Below are positions 18,751-29,674 of a DNA stretch of 33,411 nucleotides, piece after piece (within the stretch, counting starts at the first letter, position 1; each line of letters starts with the position of its first letter). A program made the position numbers and the translations under genes. The stretch spans positions 1-33,411 of the forward strand of contig MU277781.1 of NCBI GenBank assembly GCA_022385805.1, read 5' to 3'. The DNA is from Pilatotrama ljubarskyi. Lineage: Eukaryota; Basidiomycota; Agaricomycetes; Polyporales; Polyporaceae. The notes below the pieces were generated by a model. That model saw only the letters and a list, made by a program, of their open reading frames with translations, was not told where the DNA came from and did no database searches.

Positions 18751-19865
18751 TGTGAGCGGGTGGCGTCAAGTGATTTATAGTGTTCACAGGGAGTCGCAGG
18801 GAGAAAGGGAGTGCTATGCGACATCTTGGCCAGACGCAGACGCGTTATATACTGGAGTAGCAGTAGAACCGCAGCTAGGGGTCGCATTCTTGTGTTCTGG
18901 AGTACACGACCCACCTCGACCTCCGACATAGATGGCGATCGCGATGCTTGGGCATCAGCTACGTGCGTACAGGCTCGTGTATTCCTGCCAAGCCGATGCG
19001 CAGGAGATGCACAGCAGCATTACGAAGACCATGCCCTGTGAAGGCCTTGTTCACGCGCTGAGCGCTGCTGAGTGTCGTGATCACTGGCACTGGCTGCCAT
19101 TGAGCGTGCGCTGAGGCGGCTGCTCGGCTTGTCTATGTACACTACTACTGTCTCAGTGCTCAGCTCGCGGACTGTCGCTACTGGCAGACTACTTGCCGAC
19201 ATACGTGTACACCTGGCAAGGGTTACCTTCGTGATCAGTGCGAGTATACGCACCGTGTCATGTGAGCAACATGACTGAGGGACGGGGTCTGCTTGCACAT
19301 CACTGGTCATCTGAGGACTTCGACATTCGGAATGGGCAGAGCGTCTGTGCTAGCATTCGGAAATCGCAACGATTCAGCTGTGAACGTTTGGACACTGAAG
19401 CGTGATGGCACCACAGGCAAAGCCCTCCGCCACGGGAAGGAAGGTAACAGGACACGTCAGGAGGATACCTGGGCACGCGTGTCCTTGGCCTAAAGCCTAA
19501 GCACCCATACATTTCCCGGCCATTTCCAGGGAGACTTCGGATTTTTACGGTCGTTTTCCTGCCAGTGGCATATACGGCCTTGCCCGCCGTGAGGGTGAGG
19601 GGTTCGCCGGTAACTCAGAAAGGACTACCAGATCACATGATAACTGGGGTTGCATAGGCGATGGAAAGCATGATAACCGTACAAGGGCCATACATGGTGG
19701 ATGGTGGGATGCAAGTATAACATAACAATCGTGAGGGCGGCCACCGAGTGCGCATGCATGGAAGATGATACCGCCCGCCAACCCCAATGCGGAACAGACT
19801 GCTCCGTCTGCGCTTCGTGCTGCCGCCGCGCACCATCGACTGCGCGTCGATTTTGGGACGGTGGC
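18751..19865. other. Intergenic region between reductase A and eL18
   Basis: Both neighbours read leftward, so this holds the reductase promoter and the eL18 3' UTR. Short frames only (up to 161 codons, 18446-18931 plus, overlapping the reductase exons antisense). Nothing recognisable. Confidence 0.5.
18845..18851 (-). promoter_or_regulatory. TATA box (TATATAA) of reductase copy A
   Basis: On the minus strand, 95 nt before the ATG, at a sensible distance for a core promoter. The paralogue also has a TATA element, TATAAAA. TATA-containing promoters are often regulated rather than constitutive. Confidence 0.5.
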
Positions 19866-20662
19866 TTATACCTTGAAGCCACGGGACTTTCGGCGACCAC
19901 GGGCACGTTCGAACTATTGGAGAGCGTCTGTTAGGCGAGCAGGTCAAGTGAAAGGAAGGAGAACGCACTTTGCGGCCCTTGGAGATGGTGTAAGGCTTCT
20001 TGTGCTTGTGTGGGCCCATGCCGAAGTGCTTGACGGCCTCACGACTGTTCCTCTTGCCACGGAGCAAGATGGTGTTCGAACCGGTAGGCGCACGAAGGGC
20101 GAGCTGGTCAAGGGTGAGGACCTCACCACCGGCCTTGAGGACGCGCTCCTTAGCCGCCTGGGTGAAGCGGAGGGCGGCAATGGAGAGCTTCGGGACCTCC
20201 AACAAACGAACGTCGTCCGTCACGGTGCCGACGGTGACGATGATCTTCGAGTCACGGTCGGGCGCGTTCTCAGTCTCCTTGACAATACGGGAAAGGGAGA
20301 GGGGAGGGCGGTTCGTCTTGGAGAGGAAAAGACGGTGAAGGATCGTCTGCGGAGGCCGAAGCGTTAAAAGTCCGGCTCATTATTCAGGTTCTCATCGAGA
20401 ATGTATCACCTTGTTGAATGCCGAATCCGTGCGCCGAGCGAGGAAACGGTAGAGCTACCACGGAGGGGACTGAGGGGACTGAACGCTCGCAGCAGAACGG
20501 ATCGATGCTCACCTTGACCAGCAAGAGCAAGTACGGATCCTCGCTCTTGGGGGCGGTACGGTTGCCCTTCTTGACGTGATGCTTTTGGATGTCGATACCC
20601 TACGTGGAACGCAGCATTGAGACGAAGTACGAGCACATCGAGCAGCATAGCGAGCTCACCAT
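19866..20662 (-). CDS. rpl18: 60S ribosomal protein eL18
   Basis: Five exons: 20662-20660 (only the ATG), 20599-20513, 20454-20410, 20346-19969, 19913-19866. They total 561 nt and 186 residues, the usual length for eL18. The protein begins [19 protein letters not shown], continues with [23 protein letters not shown].. and [14 protein letters not shown], then the hallmark [34 protein letters not shown] and the C-terminus [20 protein letters not shown]. All of this is classic for the family. It is a structural protein of the large cytosolic subunit. The first intron starts immediately after the start codon. It shares a 183-bp divergent promoter with the Tra2-like gene. Confidence 0.97.
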
Positions 20663-20845
20663 CTTGCTCTTGCCGGAATTTGCGGGTCGGGTTCGTCCTC
20701 AATACACGATACAGGGGCGCGGGGGCACGCGGTGGCTGATAACTATACATTACCACCATATAAGGTTTGACGTGTCTCGCGGACTCCGAATTGGTCGTTG
20801 CGCCTCGGACAAACAAGGCCAAACCGCTTGCTAAGTTCAACCACC
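20663..20845. promoter_or_regulatory. Divergent promoter between eL18 and Tra2-like gene, with CArG box
   Basis: Only 183 bp separate the two start codons. The perfect CArG-type site CCATATAAGG lies at 20756-20765, near the middle. It fits the MADS-box (Mcm1/SRF) consensus CC(A/T)6GG and also offers a TATA-like core on the plus strand, about 80 bp before the Tra2-like ATG. Function is inferred. Confidence 0.6.
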
Positions 20846-21953
20846 ATGGTGAGTCGCCCCACGCGTCGCGTCGTCCGCCACGTCGCTGTTGGCGAAGACG
20901 TTGGCGGCGACGTGTCCACCTCTATGGCCCATACTCGGTATCCTAACAAACGTACCTTTCTATTGTTTCCAGTACGCCGACGCTGTCCCCGCCGCTGATC
21001 CCTACAATGAGGCGTACAACACCGAACCGCCTCCGCCTGCATCTGCTACTGCCCCGGACTCGAGGGACCGGGATCTGCCTCCTCCCAGAGGCCGTTCTCG
21101 CTCTCGAAGTCCCGTGCGCTCTTCCAGCTACCGTAGATCGCCGCCGCCACCCCGTCGCCCTCCCCACGCGCCTATTGTTAGTCAGACTTCCCCTATGGTC
21201 TTCGCGTGTATACTAACCAGGCGAAGCAGGCGCCCAATCCCTCCAACGTGTTGGGGGTCTTCGGATTGAGCATCCGGACCACTGAACGTGACCTGGACGA
21301 CGAATTCAGTCGCTTTGGGCGGGTGGAGAAAGTTGTGATTGTGTATGATCAACGAGTGAGTAAACTTCTATGTCGTATTTGCTTTAGCGGCTCATCGCAG
21401 CTATCAGTCCGATCGTTCCCGTGGTTTCGGCTTCATCACTATGTCCACTACGGAGGAAGCTACTCGATGCATCAAGGAGCTCAACGGTGTGGTATGTCGA
21501 TAATGACTTTTATCGCGATTTTCTTGCTTATGATGTGTCAAGGAACTCAACGGACGTCGGATTCGCGTGGACTATTCAGTCACTGACCGTCCCCATGCGC
21601 CCACACCAGGCGAGTACATGGGTCACAGGCGGCGTCGGGGCCGCGATACGTATTCTGGTCGTGAGGATCGTTACGACCGCTACGACGATCGCGACCGCCG
21701 TGATCGGGACCCTTACAGGAGCAGCCGCTACGACAGGGACGACAGGGACCGCGACTACTACGGCAGGGACAGAGACTGGCGTGACCGTCGCAGTCCCCCG
21801 CCCCGCTCTCGTTACTCGCCGGAGTACCGAAGGCGAAGGAGCTACTCGAGGAGTCCTCCTAGAGGCAGCAGCCCCACCCGTGCACGGGACTACGATGCTC
21901 CATCGTCTAGCGCCGTGCCTGCTGCGAATGGCAACGGCGACTCTCGCTGGTGA
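20846..21953 (+). CDS. Transformer-2-like SR splicing regulator (RS-RRM-RS)
   Basis: Five exons: 20846-20848 (ATG only), 20973-21176, 21230-21355, 21408-21491, 21543-21953. They total 828 nt, 275 residues. Residues 30-65 are an Arg/Ser/Pro-rich first RS region ([13 protein letters not shown]). The RRM at about 75-155 shows RNP2 in VLGVFGLSI and RNP1 in RSRGFGFI (114-121). After it comes the linker [19 protein letters not shown], which is typical of Tra2 proteins. The C-terminus is rich in RD/RY/RS repeats ([20 protein letters not shown]). Expected role: nuclear RNA binding and splice-site choice, controlled by SR kinases. Introns are 124, 53, 52 and 51 nt. The AG chosen for exon 3 (21228-21229) is the one that leaves normal distance from the CTAAC branch site. 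Confidence 0.92.
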
Positions 21954-23151
21954 AGCATTCGTGCGTTGACTGTCTTGAGTGTCTCACCCTTGCGGCTCTG
22001 CTTTGATATCTGGGATGAGTGGCCCATCGTAGGAGCCCCGGGCAAATGCAAGTTTGTCAAGTCAGAAGGGCGGCGCAGCGGTCTCTTTCCCGCAAGATTT
22101 ACGTATCCTCAAGTTCTTCCTTTCCCCGTCTCTGGACTCCCGTAATCCCCTTCAATAGCACAAAACCCAAGTGTCAAGTTTCGTTTCCGTACCGCCCCCA
22201 ATGTCTTGTACTGTTCGCTGTTCTACATTGAATGTTTGCAAGCGCAAGGCGACGGTGAAAGATGGCAAGACTGGCGTTCAATCCAGCTACGGAGCTCTTC
22301 GCGTCCTCTTATCCAACCGAGCATCTGGTGAGATCAATCCTTGTATGCTTGCTGACCACTGCGCAGGTTATGCGGTGTCCGGATTATTATGTTATTATGA
22401 AGATGGCGTGCCGTGCTGGAAATGGAGGTGCCTATGCCGCAGCACCCGTGACAGGCGCTCCTGTCCATGGCGGTCGGCGCGGCTGGTTCCTCTTGGAGTT
22501 GCCGCAAAAAGGTGTAGTCGACGCGACCAGCGGAACGGCAGGGGGGGTTACTTCGTTTGGCTCGAGACATGTACAGTATTCGCAAGTCCAATATATATGA
22601 CTCGTACGACTAGCTTGTTTGAATGGCCTACACTGCAACTGACGACTGTCCATTGACGGACGCGTTGATTGAAGAGGCTTATAAACCTGCTATGCGAGAT
22701 GAGAGGGAAGGGCGCGACTGCTAAACATCAAATGTGAGTTGTGCACACATGAAGATGCTTATGCACCATCTCTATGTCGCTGGTTGCTGAGGACCCTGAG
22801 GCTCTCGTCCGGTAAGGAGTAAATTGTATCGGCCTCTCGACAGAACACAGCGCTCGGTGGCATGAAGTCGGTTAAGAGGCATACTGGAGAATCATCTGTG
22901 CCCCTGGGTAGCGCGCCGCGGAGGACTGAGGTATGGTCACGGTGGGCGGGCGCGTCGAGGTGACTCGAGCATCATGACGTACGTCGGTCGTCGTATCAAC
23001 AGACAGCTTGCAGGAGTGCCAGGAGAGGATTGCTACCACGCATTTCGGTCCAATTTCGGTCAGTGTCCAGTAAGTGCTCGGATCGTATGACGTACAGTAT
23101 CTGTACTGACGGCTCACAACGAAGCGTACAGAGAGAAGAGCAACCATCGAC
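21954..23151. other. Intergenic region between converging genes
   Basis: It holds the 3' UTR of the Tra2-like gene and that of reductase copy B. Frames such as 22171-22656 (plus) and 22334-22591 (minus) show no domain. No gene can be supported. Confidence 0.5.
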
Positions 23152-24828
23152 TCAGCCCCATAGCTTCAGATCAACGGCAGGACCGAGGGCGCGGTCTCCT
23201 AGCACCGGATTCTCTTCCATCAGTCGCGCGACCTCCGCCTGGTCCTCAGAGGACAGCTCAATGTCCCCTCCGTACAGGTTCTCGAGAGTGCGCTCCTTCC
23301 TCCTGCATATGATAGTACATCAGTGTGCAGCAGAGGTGGACGGGAATTTCGCTTTTCGTGTGAGGAGAGAAGGAATACTGACGAGGATCCTGGCAAAGGG
23401 ATGACTTTCTCGCCCAGCGAGCCAACCCAGGCAATACTGAGCTGTGCGGGCGTACATCCCTTCTTCCTAGCGAGGTCGGCGAAGGCTTCGGCGAAGCGAC
23501 GTGTATAGTCCCAATACTGCGAAAACTGAGTAGTTGATCCGATGCCGCTGAAGACTGGCGCACCTCTCCTTGTACGCGCGTCATTGCCTTGAAGGGACCT
23601 GAAGGGGGGTTTGATATGCATCTCAATACCAATTACGAACGGATCAGTCGGAACATACCAGGCATATCCTGTGGACTCTTCACAGCTCCGGTGGTCAGGC
23701 CGTGAGCTAGGGGACTGTTACGCTGGTTACTACGGTCCAGAATACCGCCGGCAACATGCACTCACGAATACGCAGCAATAGCGATATCGAGTTCGGCGGC
23801 AGTGGCAATGACTGGAAGGCAGTATGTTGAACGCTTGTCTACGCTGAGGTGACTCTAGAGATAAACTACCTTTCTTGGTTTCGTCCTCATACACCATTGG
23901 GCTGATCTCGATCTCGACGACGGATACGGGATACACCTGTGCACACTCACTATTCGGGGTGGAGCTCCTGGGCGATCATACGAGAACACGTACGGCGTGG
24001 CCACGGCGAAGCGTATCTGCCCTGCATTCCGAAAGGCCGATATGGTCGAATTTTCCCTCGCGCACCATCTCGACGAGCGTGCGCATGGTGTCCTCCACGC
24101 TCACTTCGCGGTCAATCCGTGCCGGCTGGAAGAGATCTATCTTCTTCGTGCCACGAAGCGCGGCGATGCACTTCTCGACGCTTTGACGGAGGACCTCTTT
24201 CCTGATGTCGTGATTCAGTTGATGGGTTAAGCAAAAGTCGATCGCTGAGATAGCATACGCACTTGCAGCTAATCTGATGGCGTCCAGTGGAGCCGCCCTG
24301 TATCTCTTGGTCAACAGGTCACCGAAGGCGAGTCTGATATAGAGAAACCTGCCTTCACAGACAGGAACGTCCGCTCAGCATACTCGGGGTACTTCTCGAA
24401 GAAGCGTGCGAGCAGTTCTAGGTTACCTAAGGTCCAACCGTGACCGTAGAACTCCGCTGTGTATGGGGCCAGATGAGGTCAGTCAACGCGTTGCGGAACG
24501 GTGTAGGCTGGCCCATGTATTGCACGCACCGCTATTGAGCATCATCTTGACACCAGGAGGCAGCGCGTCGATACCGCATTTGATCGACTCGAATGTCTGC
24601 TCATCCGGAAGCGGTGTTGGGTGGATGCTGCTGGACGAGGAGTGTCAATACAGGGAGGCACCACTGAAGGGAGGATAATTTCACGTCATAGTCATCAGTC
24701 CATGCTGCACGGTTCGACGGTGTTAATGAATATGAGATGGCCACGGCACAGCTAATTAGGGTGCTTACAGCTACTTTGGCGACGATGACATCCTTGGCCG
24801 TACCGCCGAGCTTCGTCGTCTTGACCAT
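23152..24828 (-). CDS. Aldo-keto reductase, pyridoxal reductase-like (copy B)
   Basis: Twelve exons: 24828-24769, 24704-24685, 24627-24530, 24456-24353, 24297-24263, 24201-23994, 23936-23870, 23811-23766, 23714-23659, 23598-23564, 23516-23383, 23302-23152. They total 1014 nt, 337 residues. Ten exons have exactly the lengths of copy A; only exons 5 and 10 are shorter (35 versus 38 and 41 nt). Key segments match copy [79 protein letters not shown] and LPGSS. Intron 4 begins with GC (AAG|GCAGGT), where copy A has GT. The 3' splice site of intron 2 (before 24627) has an alternative 3 nt away. The substrate is unknown. Confidence 0.87.
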
Positions 24829-24895
24829 GGCTTGCAGGACCTAAACGTGGGGAGTGATGTGATGGTAAGGCGTGAATGGAGATTACTCTGCGACG

Positions 24896-24902
24896 TTTTA
24901 TA
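24896..24902 (-). promoter_or_regulatory. TATA box (TATAAAA) of reductase copy B
   Basis: A good match on the minus strand, 68 nt before the ATG. The promoter is squeezed into the 380 bp between this gene and the end of Tti2, which reads in the same direction. Confidence 0.55.
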
Positions 24903-25208
24903 TGTAGAATGCCCTTGCGAGCCCAATGCACGCCGGCTTTAGCTGATGTCAACTGAGTTCGCTTGATTGACAGTGTGGGACCGAACTTTAAGTGCTCGTG
25001 TCCACCGTCGAGTACGTATACAGTCCCATGTAACCTCGCCCAGGCGACTTTCCAAAGTACACATTAGGCCAAGACGGGCACAGTAGCCTCCTTGAAAGCC
25101 GAACATGTCACTCCGGCAGTTAGGGTCAGGACTTCGTGGGTCATCTTGTTCCCAGGCAGCAGTATGGGAACAAGGCCGTAGTCCTGCGTTATGTCATGAA
25201 GATCGGCG

Positions 25209-27088
25209 TTAGCAGGGGTCCGTCGATAGCACTCGGTGATAGCGCTTACAACACTGCGCTTCAGCGCATGCGTCGTTCGCCAGCAATGGCTGCAACAGAG
25301 CACCGAACAAAGCAGGATCCAGTAGCATGACCCTGCGCAACTCCGCCTGCAAGACACTCAGCTGATGTGATAAGGAGAGCTATGGAGACGTACGTCTATT
25401 TCAGGCGCGGCTGGACGACAGGCTTCGGCGAGCACTGCACACACTTTCTGCAGCTCTGCTTGGAGCGTTTCGACACCTAGAGTCGCAGGAGCCTTCTCAG
25501 CGTGGCGTTGAGCTGCAAAGGACTTGACAGACCTTCAGCTTCCTGACTGCTATTCGCGAGGTCCACCCAACACCTTAGCACCGCCTCCAAAATGGTGCCC
25601 TTCCACTTGTGTATTCTCGGGCTGCACATCCTCATTACGGAACAGAGAGCACGGGCTGAAGACAGCTTATATGCGGTGGGGACGCTGTTCTCGGGGCCTG
25701 GGATGAGTGGAAAGACTAGCTGGGGAATAAGGGCCTGGATGAACGTCCGCGCAGCGTTGGTACGCGTTCAATGGTCGATGAATCAGGACGCAGGATCACT
25801 GACTTTGAGGTAGCGCGATGCCCCAATATCCAGAGCTTCCACGACATCGGGGATAACATCGACCGACGCCTGCAGAGCATCAATGTCACGCGAAGCATAC
25901 ACCCAGATGCTACCAATTATGCTGTCTCCGAGTAATGAGCATAGCTGATCGAATTGGGCTGCCGAACCTCGTGCTGTAGTGTACTTGACAAGGTAGATGT
26001 AGGTCCTCGCCGCCGAGCGGATGAGTTTAGGCGTTTCCTGGTTGTGCAGGAAAGTCAAGCACGTTTTGAGAGACTGCCTCAATGTTAGAATGGGTGCACA
26101 GGAGCAACATCCCAAGACACTCACCGTCGCAAGCAAGACGTCAACCCCAGTCCGACGTAACAATTCAGCGGGCGCAACTTTGAGGAGTTGCGAGGCTAGA
26201 TGCACGCCTTGCAGCTTGTATGCCGCCTGGTAGTCGTCGAGAAATGTCATGATCGGCGGGATGAAGAGATGCCATAGTCTCTCGACGCCACGCGTCTGTA
26301 GCAAAGTCTCAGCTGGGACGACGACAGCAGTACAGGCAGCGCATACATCAGTGTGACACAAACACCAGGATAAGACGTTGAAGAGTTCGGGGTGGGACTT
26401 CCATTCCTGTGCCTCTAGGTAGTCCAGATGGCCCATGGGGCCTCCGGCTGGGCGCGCAAGTTTGCGTCCGGTCTCTACACTGACGCTAGGATGTGGGTTG
26501 ACCGCGAATATAGGTTTGACAAAGTCATGCAATATCCCTTCTAGTAGGTCGAAATCCGCGTTCTCAAACGAAGAGAGGATGTCTGTTCGTAGACTCAATG
26601 ACTCGCTTCACCTCACAAACCCGAAGGTGTACTTACTTCGTGCGATAGTCCGACTGGCATCAAGTACCCAAGGTCCCCCGCCGTCAAAAGCGGACACAGC
26701 GTATAGTAGATTTGGTTCCGCCGTCTTCGCGATCGCGTCTCGGGAGCGGAGGGTTTCACGGAGAGAGGCTAGGACGTTGCAGGCGTTCTCCTTCCACTGC
26801 TCGAGACGCACGATTGTTTCGGCTTCGGAGTCCTCTTCATATTTTGCAAACTCCGTCGGGACGCGCAGATCCTCCAGAGCCTTCAGAATATCAGCAGATG
26901 CGTGGCCATGCATTTCGGATGCTCGAGGCAGATGATCAAAGAGTAGTAGGACTCCGCTCACGCGCCGTTATGTATGTAGACTCGGACGCGTTCCCAGCGC
27001 GTCGCGGGCGCCTACACGTCTTTCCCTCCGCCGCGCACCTGCCAGTACTCCGACTACTATCAGCTTCTTGTCGCACTGGAAAGCTCAT
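25209..27088 (-). CDS. tti2: Tti2 family protein, TTT (Tel2-Tti1-Tti2) complex subunit
   Basis: Proposed exons: 27088-27039, 26956-26637, 26582-26125, 26073-25804, 25734-25533, 25512-25394, 25346-25209; 518 residues. Alpha-helical, HEAT-like throughout. The family-type core is LWHLFIPPIMTFLDDYQAAYK, then QGVHLASQLLKVAPAELLRRTGVDVLL, then LVFPLIPGPE, RALCSVM and LRCWVDL. Tti2 works with Tel2, Tti1 and Hsp90 to mature PIKK kinases such as TOR, ATM and ATR. Weak points: the first exon (27088-27039) is inferred from a clean donor, TAAC branch and phase; otherwise the first Met is at 26913. Between exons 5 and 6 only a 20-nt GT..AG segment (25532-25513) restores the frame. The last exon may end differently because a GTAAGC donor lies near 25247. 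Confidence 0.72.
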
Positions 27089-27155
27089 TCTGGTCTGACC
27101 TGGCATATTCTTAACACTTTGGAGCTACCAGAGTCCCTTTGTGTCTGGTCTCAGC
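27089..27155. promoter_or_regulatory. Very short divergent promoter between tti2 and swd1
   Basis: If the first exon of tti2 is right, 67 bp separate the two start codons; if tti2 starts at 26913 the gap is 242 bp. No TATA box is evident. Shared or overlapping 5' leaders are expected. Confidence 0.45.
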
Positions 27156-28993
27156 ATGAATAAGACCGTTGCAAGTATGCTAGCTCCTGCACTTCGGTTA
27201 TATCGCCGCGGTGGCTGAACGGATGCACCACAGACCTGTTCACATCACCATACCCGACTTCCATACAGACCTCCTTGGACTCGCTCGCAACACTAGCAAG
27301 GTATGACCCTTCGGGGAAGTATGTTGCAGCGGGACGACACGATGGACTCGGCGTTGTATGGGATTTGGCCACCAGGGGACAAGTACGTTGGCTGGAGGGT
27401 CACGTCAAAGGCATTACCAGCATCGAGTGCGTACAGCTCCGAGTCTCAGCCATTGTCTGTCTGACGTTATACAGCTGGTCACAGAACTCTCGTTACGTGA
27501 TGACTTCGTCGAAGGACTGGAACGTCATTGTATGGGACCTAGCGTCGGACAGCGATCCTCCGCGTCGCCGAGCCACTATACGCTTCGATGTACCGGTGGT
27601 CTCGGCTTCATTCCATCCAAGAAATAGGTGCGTACCTGCATCATAAGCACGAGATGGCATAGCCTCATACTTGGTGGCAGCAAGATCGTACTTGTGCTCT
27701 TGAGCAGTGGAGAAGCATACATTGTGGACCTGCGACGAGATTACCGCGGTCGCTACGAGCTATGCGAGGTCCAGGACGAAAGCGATGACGAGTCTCAAAT
27801 GAGCAGGTCAAGGTAGCTATCTTGTTAAATGTGAGGAACCGGAGACCGCGCTCACATACAACACCTGAGGACCGCCTTCTCTGCAGCGCGCTTCGATCCA
27901 TCCGGAAAGCATGTCTTCCTAGGCACGACACTGGGATATGTCCTTGTCTTCAACTCTCGTACAAAAACAGTGAGTCTTGTTCTGCGGTACAGGGAGAACG
28001 AACGTCACACTCTCCCTTACTAGATGGTCGCCAGACACAAAATCTCCGGTGCTGGTATAATTCGAGGACTTGAGTTCACCGCTTCTGGACGGTGGGCTCT
28101 CTTATTCATCATTTTGACGCTACTCATTGTAGCTGACTGTTATATTTACTCAGGCGGATGATCACGAACTCTTCGGACCGCGTGCTGAGGCAGTTCAGCC
28201 TGCCCGTATATGCGGCACCCACGGCGGATAACGAGTACATCGAACAAGAGCTCGAGCCGACGCATCGCTTCCACGATCCGATCAGCAAGGTCGGATGGCA
28301 CGCAATGTCGTACAGCCCTGACGGAGAATGGCTCGCAGGAGGTATTGTCCTCGCAAACCCCGTCCGCACGTCAATTAGTCATCCTGATCATGCAGGTGCG
28401 GCGGATGATGCGTCCCACAAGATCTACATCTGGGACTCTGTGAGGGAAGGCCTTCTAGCGAGCACGCTCGACGGCGGCCGCGAGCTGCTCACGGACGTCC
28501 ATGTGAGTGCAAGCAGCTCCCTTGTGTTGCCCTTGTTCCTGATGCGGCGTTGACCCTCGGCTACAGTGGCATCCGCACCAGCCGTCAATAGCCTCTGTGA
28601 CGAACATGGGCAACATCCTGATATGGCACTGCCCGACTGAGGAGCGCTGGGGTGCCTTCGCTGGCGGGTTCGAAGAGGTGGACGAGAACGTCGAATACGA
28701 AGAGCGAGAAGACGAGTTTGACATCGTGAGGGGGCACACACCTTGTCCGTCTGTTTGCATGCTGACACGATCGTTTCCAGGAGGACGAGGCGGATATTGC
28801 ACGACGCAAAATGCTGGAGGAGGAAGAGGACGTCGATATTGAAGGGGGAGCGACGGATGTGGTGGATAGCGCGGCTGACCACTTGCGCCAACCAAGCGAG
28901 AGCGATGAGGACGTGCTGTGGGCTTTGGATGAACCCGACGACGACGTGAAAGGCTGGAAGTTGAAGGTACTACTTGAAGATGAACAGGATTGA
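27156..28993 (+). CDS. swd1: Swd1/RBBP5-type WD40 subunit of the COMPASS (Set1) H3K4 methyltransferase
   Basis: Ten exons: 27156-27174, 27234-27426, 27475-27627, 27681-27812, 27870-27969, 28024-28091, 28154-28341, 28396-28502, 28567-28725, 28781-28993. They total 1332 nt, 443 residues. WD40 blades are visible at ARYDPSGKYVAAGRHDGLGVVWDL, then WLEGHVKGITSIDWS with TSSKDWNVIVWDL, RFDPSGKHVFLGTTLGY, the RQFSLP strand after MITNSSDRVL, and WHPHQPSIASVTNMGNILIW. The acidic hinge DENVEYEEREDEFDI, which contacts Ash2 in RBBP5, is almost invariant in the family. The acidic C-terminus ends in a short hydrophobic WKLKVLL. It acts in the nucleus as a scaffold for Set1. Divergent to tti2. Confidence 0.93.
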
Positions 28994-29674
28994 TCATGAT
29001 CATTCGTGTCCGCTGCTGTGTTGTGTTGTTTATCCCTTACTCCCTCCATGCGGGCAGTCCTATGGTATAAGCGTACCTGTATAGACCATTGTATAGCATA
29101 GTCTTCCCTAGAGAGCCCGGGGGGAGCGGAGGTCTGAAGCCTCGCATTACTGGTTCGGGAATCAGATAATCGGCGGCGCCTTGACGTGTATCGAGCGTTC
29201 CATGATAAGCATGCTCACGAGCTCGAGGTACAGTGTATCTCACATCGTGAGAGCACCATTCATATTGCAGGAGGGAAGATACAATGCATGCCAGTCGACT
29301 GCACCATCATTCCAGTAAGAGCATACCTTCTACTTTCGTCTACCGCCGAAACTGCGGTTGAGGATCGCCCCATTGCCGACTCGGCAGCTGGGTCTAGAGG
29401 AATCACTGCGCCGGATTGAAAACACATCTCATACAACTCGGATCAGGGACTGTACAGGGCAAAGGGAAGCACAAAGTACCATGCGAGATGTCCGCTTCGG
29501 GGCTCCTGATACATAGCGAGATAGCGAAAACGAGCAAGAGAAACGGAAAGCGATGCAGACTAAGTACGCGAGGATCGTAGAGGGAACTCGACTTGTATGA
29601 AACAGAGCATCAGACAAATCCATGATAACGGACGGCACTGGCCCCGGGCATGGCTGCAATGCGGTCGAAAATGG
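28994..29674. other. Intergenic region between converging swd1 and kinase-like gene
   Basis: No gene recognised. A minus-strand frame at 29429-29659 has a hydrophobic stretch (ILAYLVCIAF) and could be an extra 3' exon of the kinase-like gene if the GTGAGT at the end of its last exon is used as a donor. I take it as 3' UTR. Confidence 0.4.
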
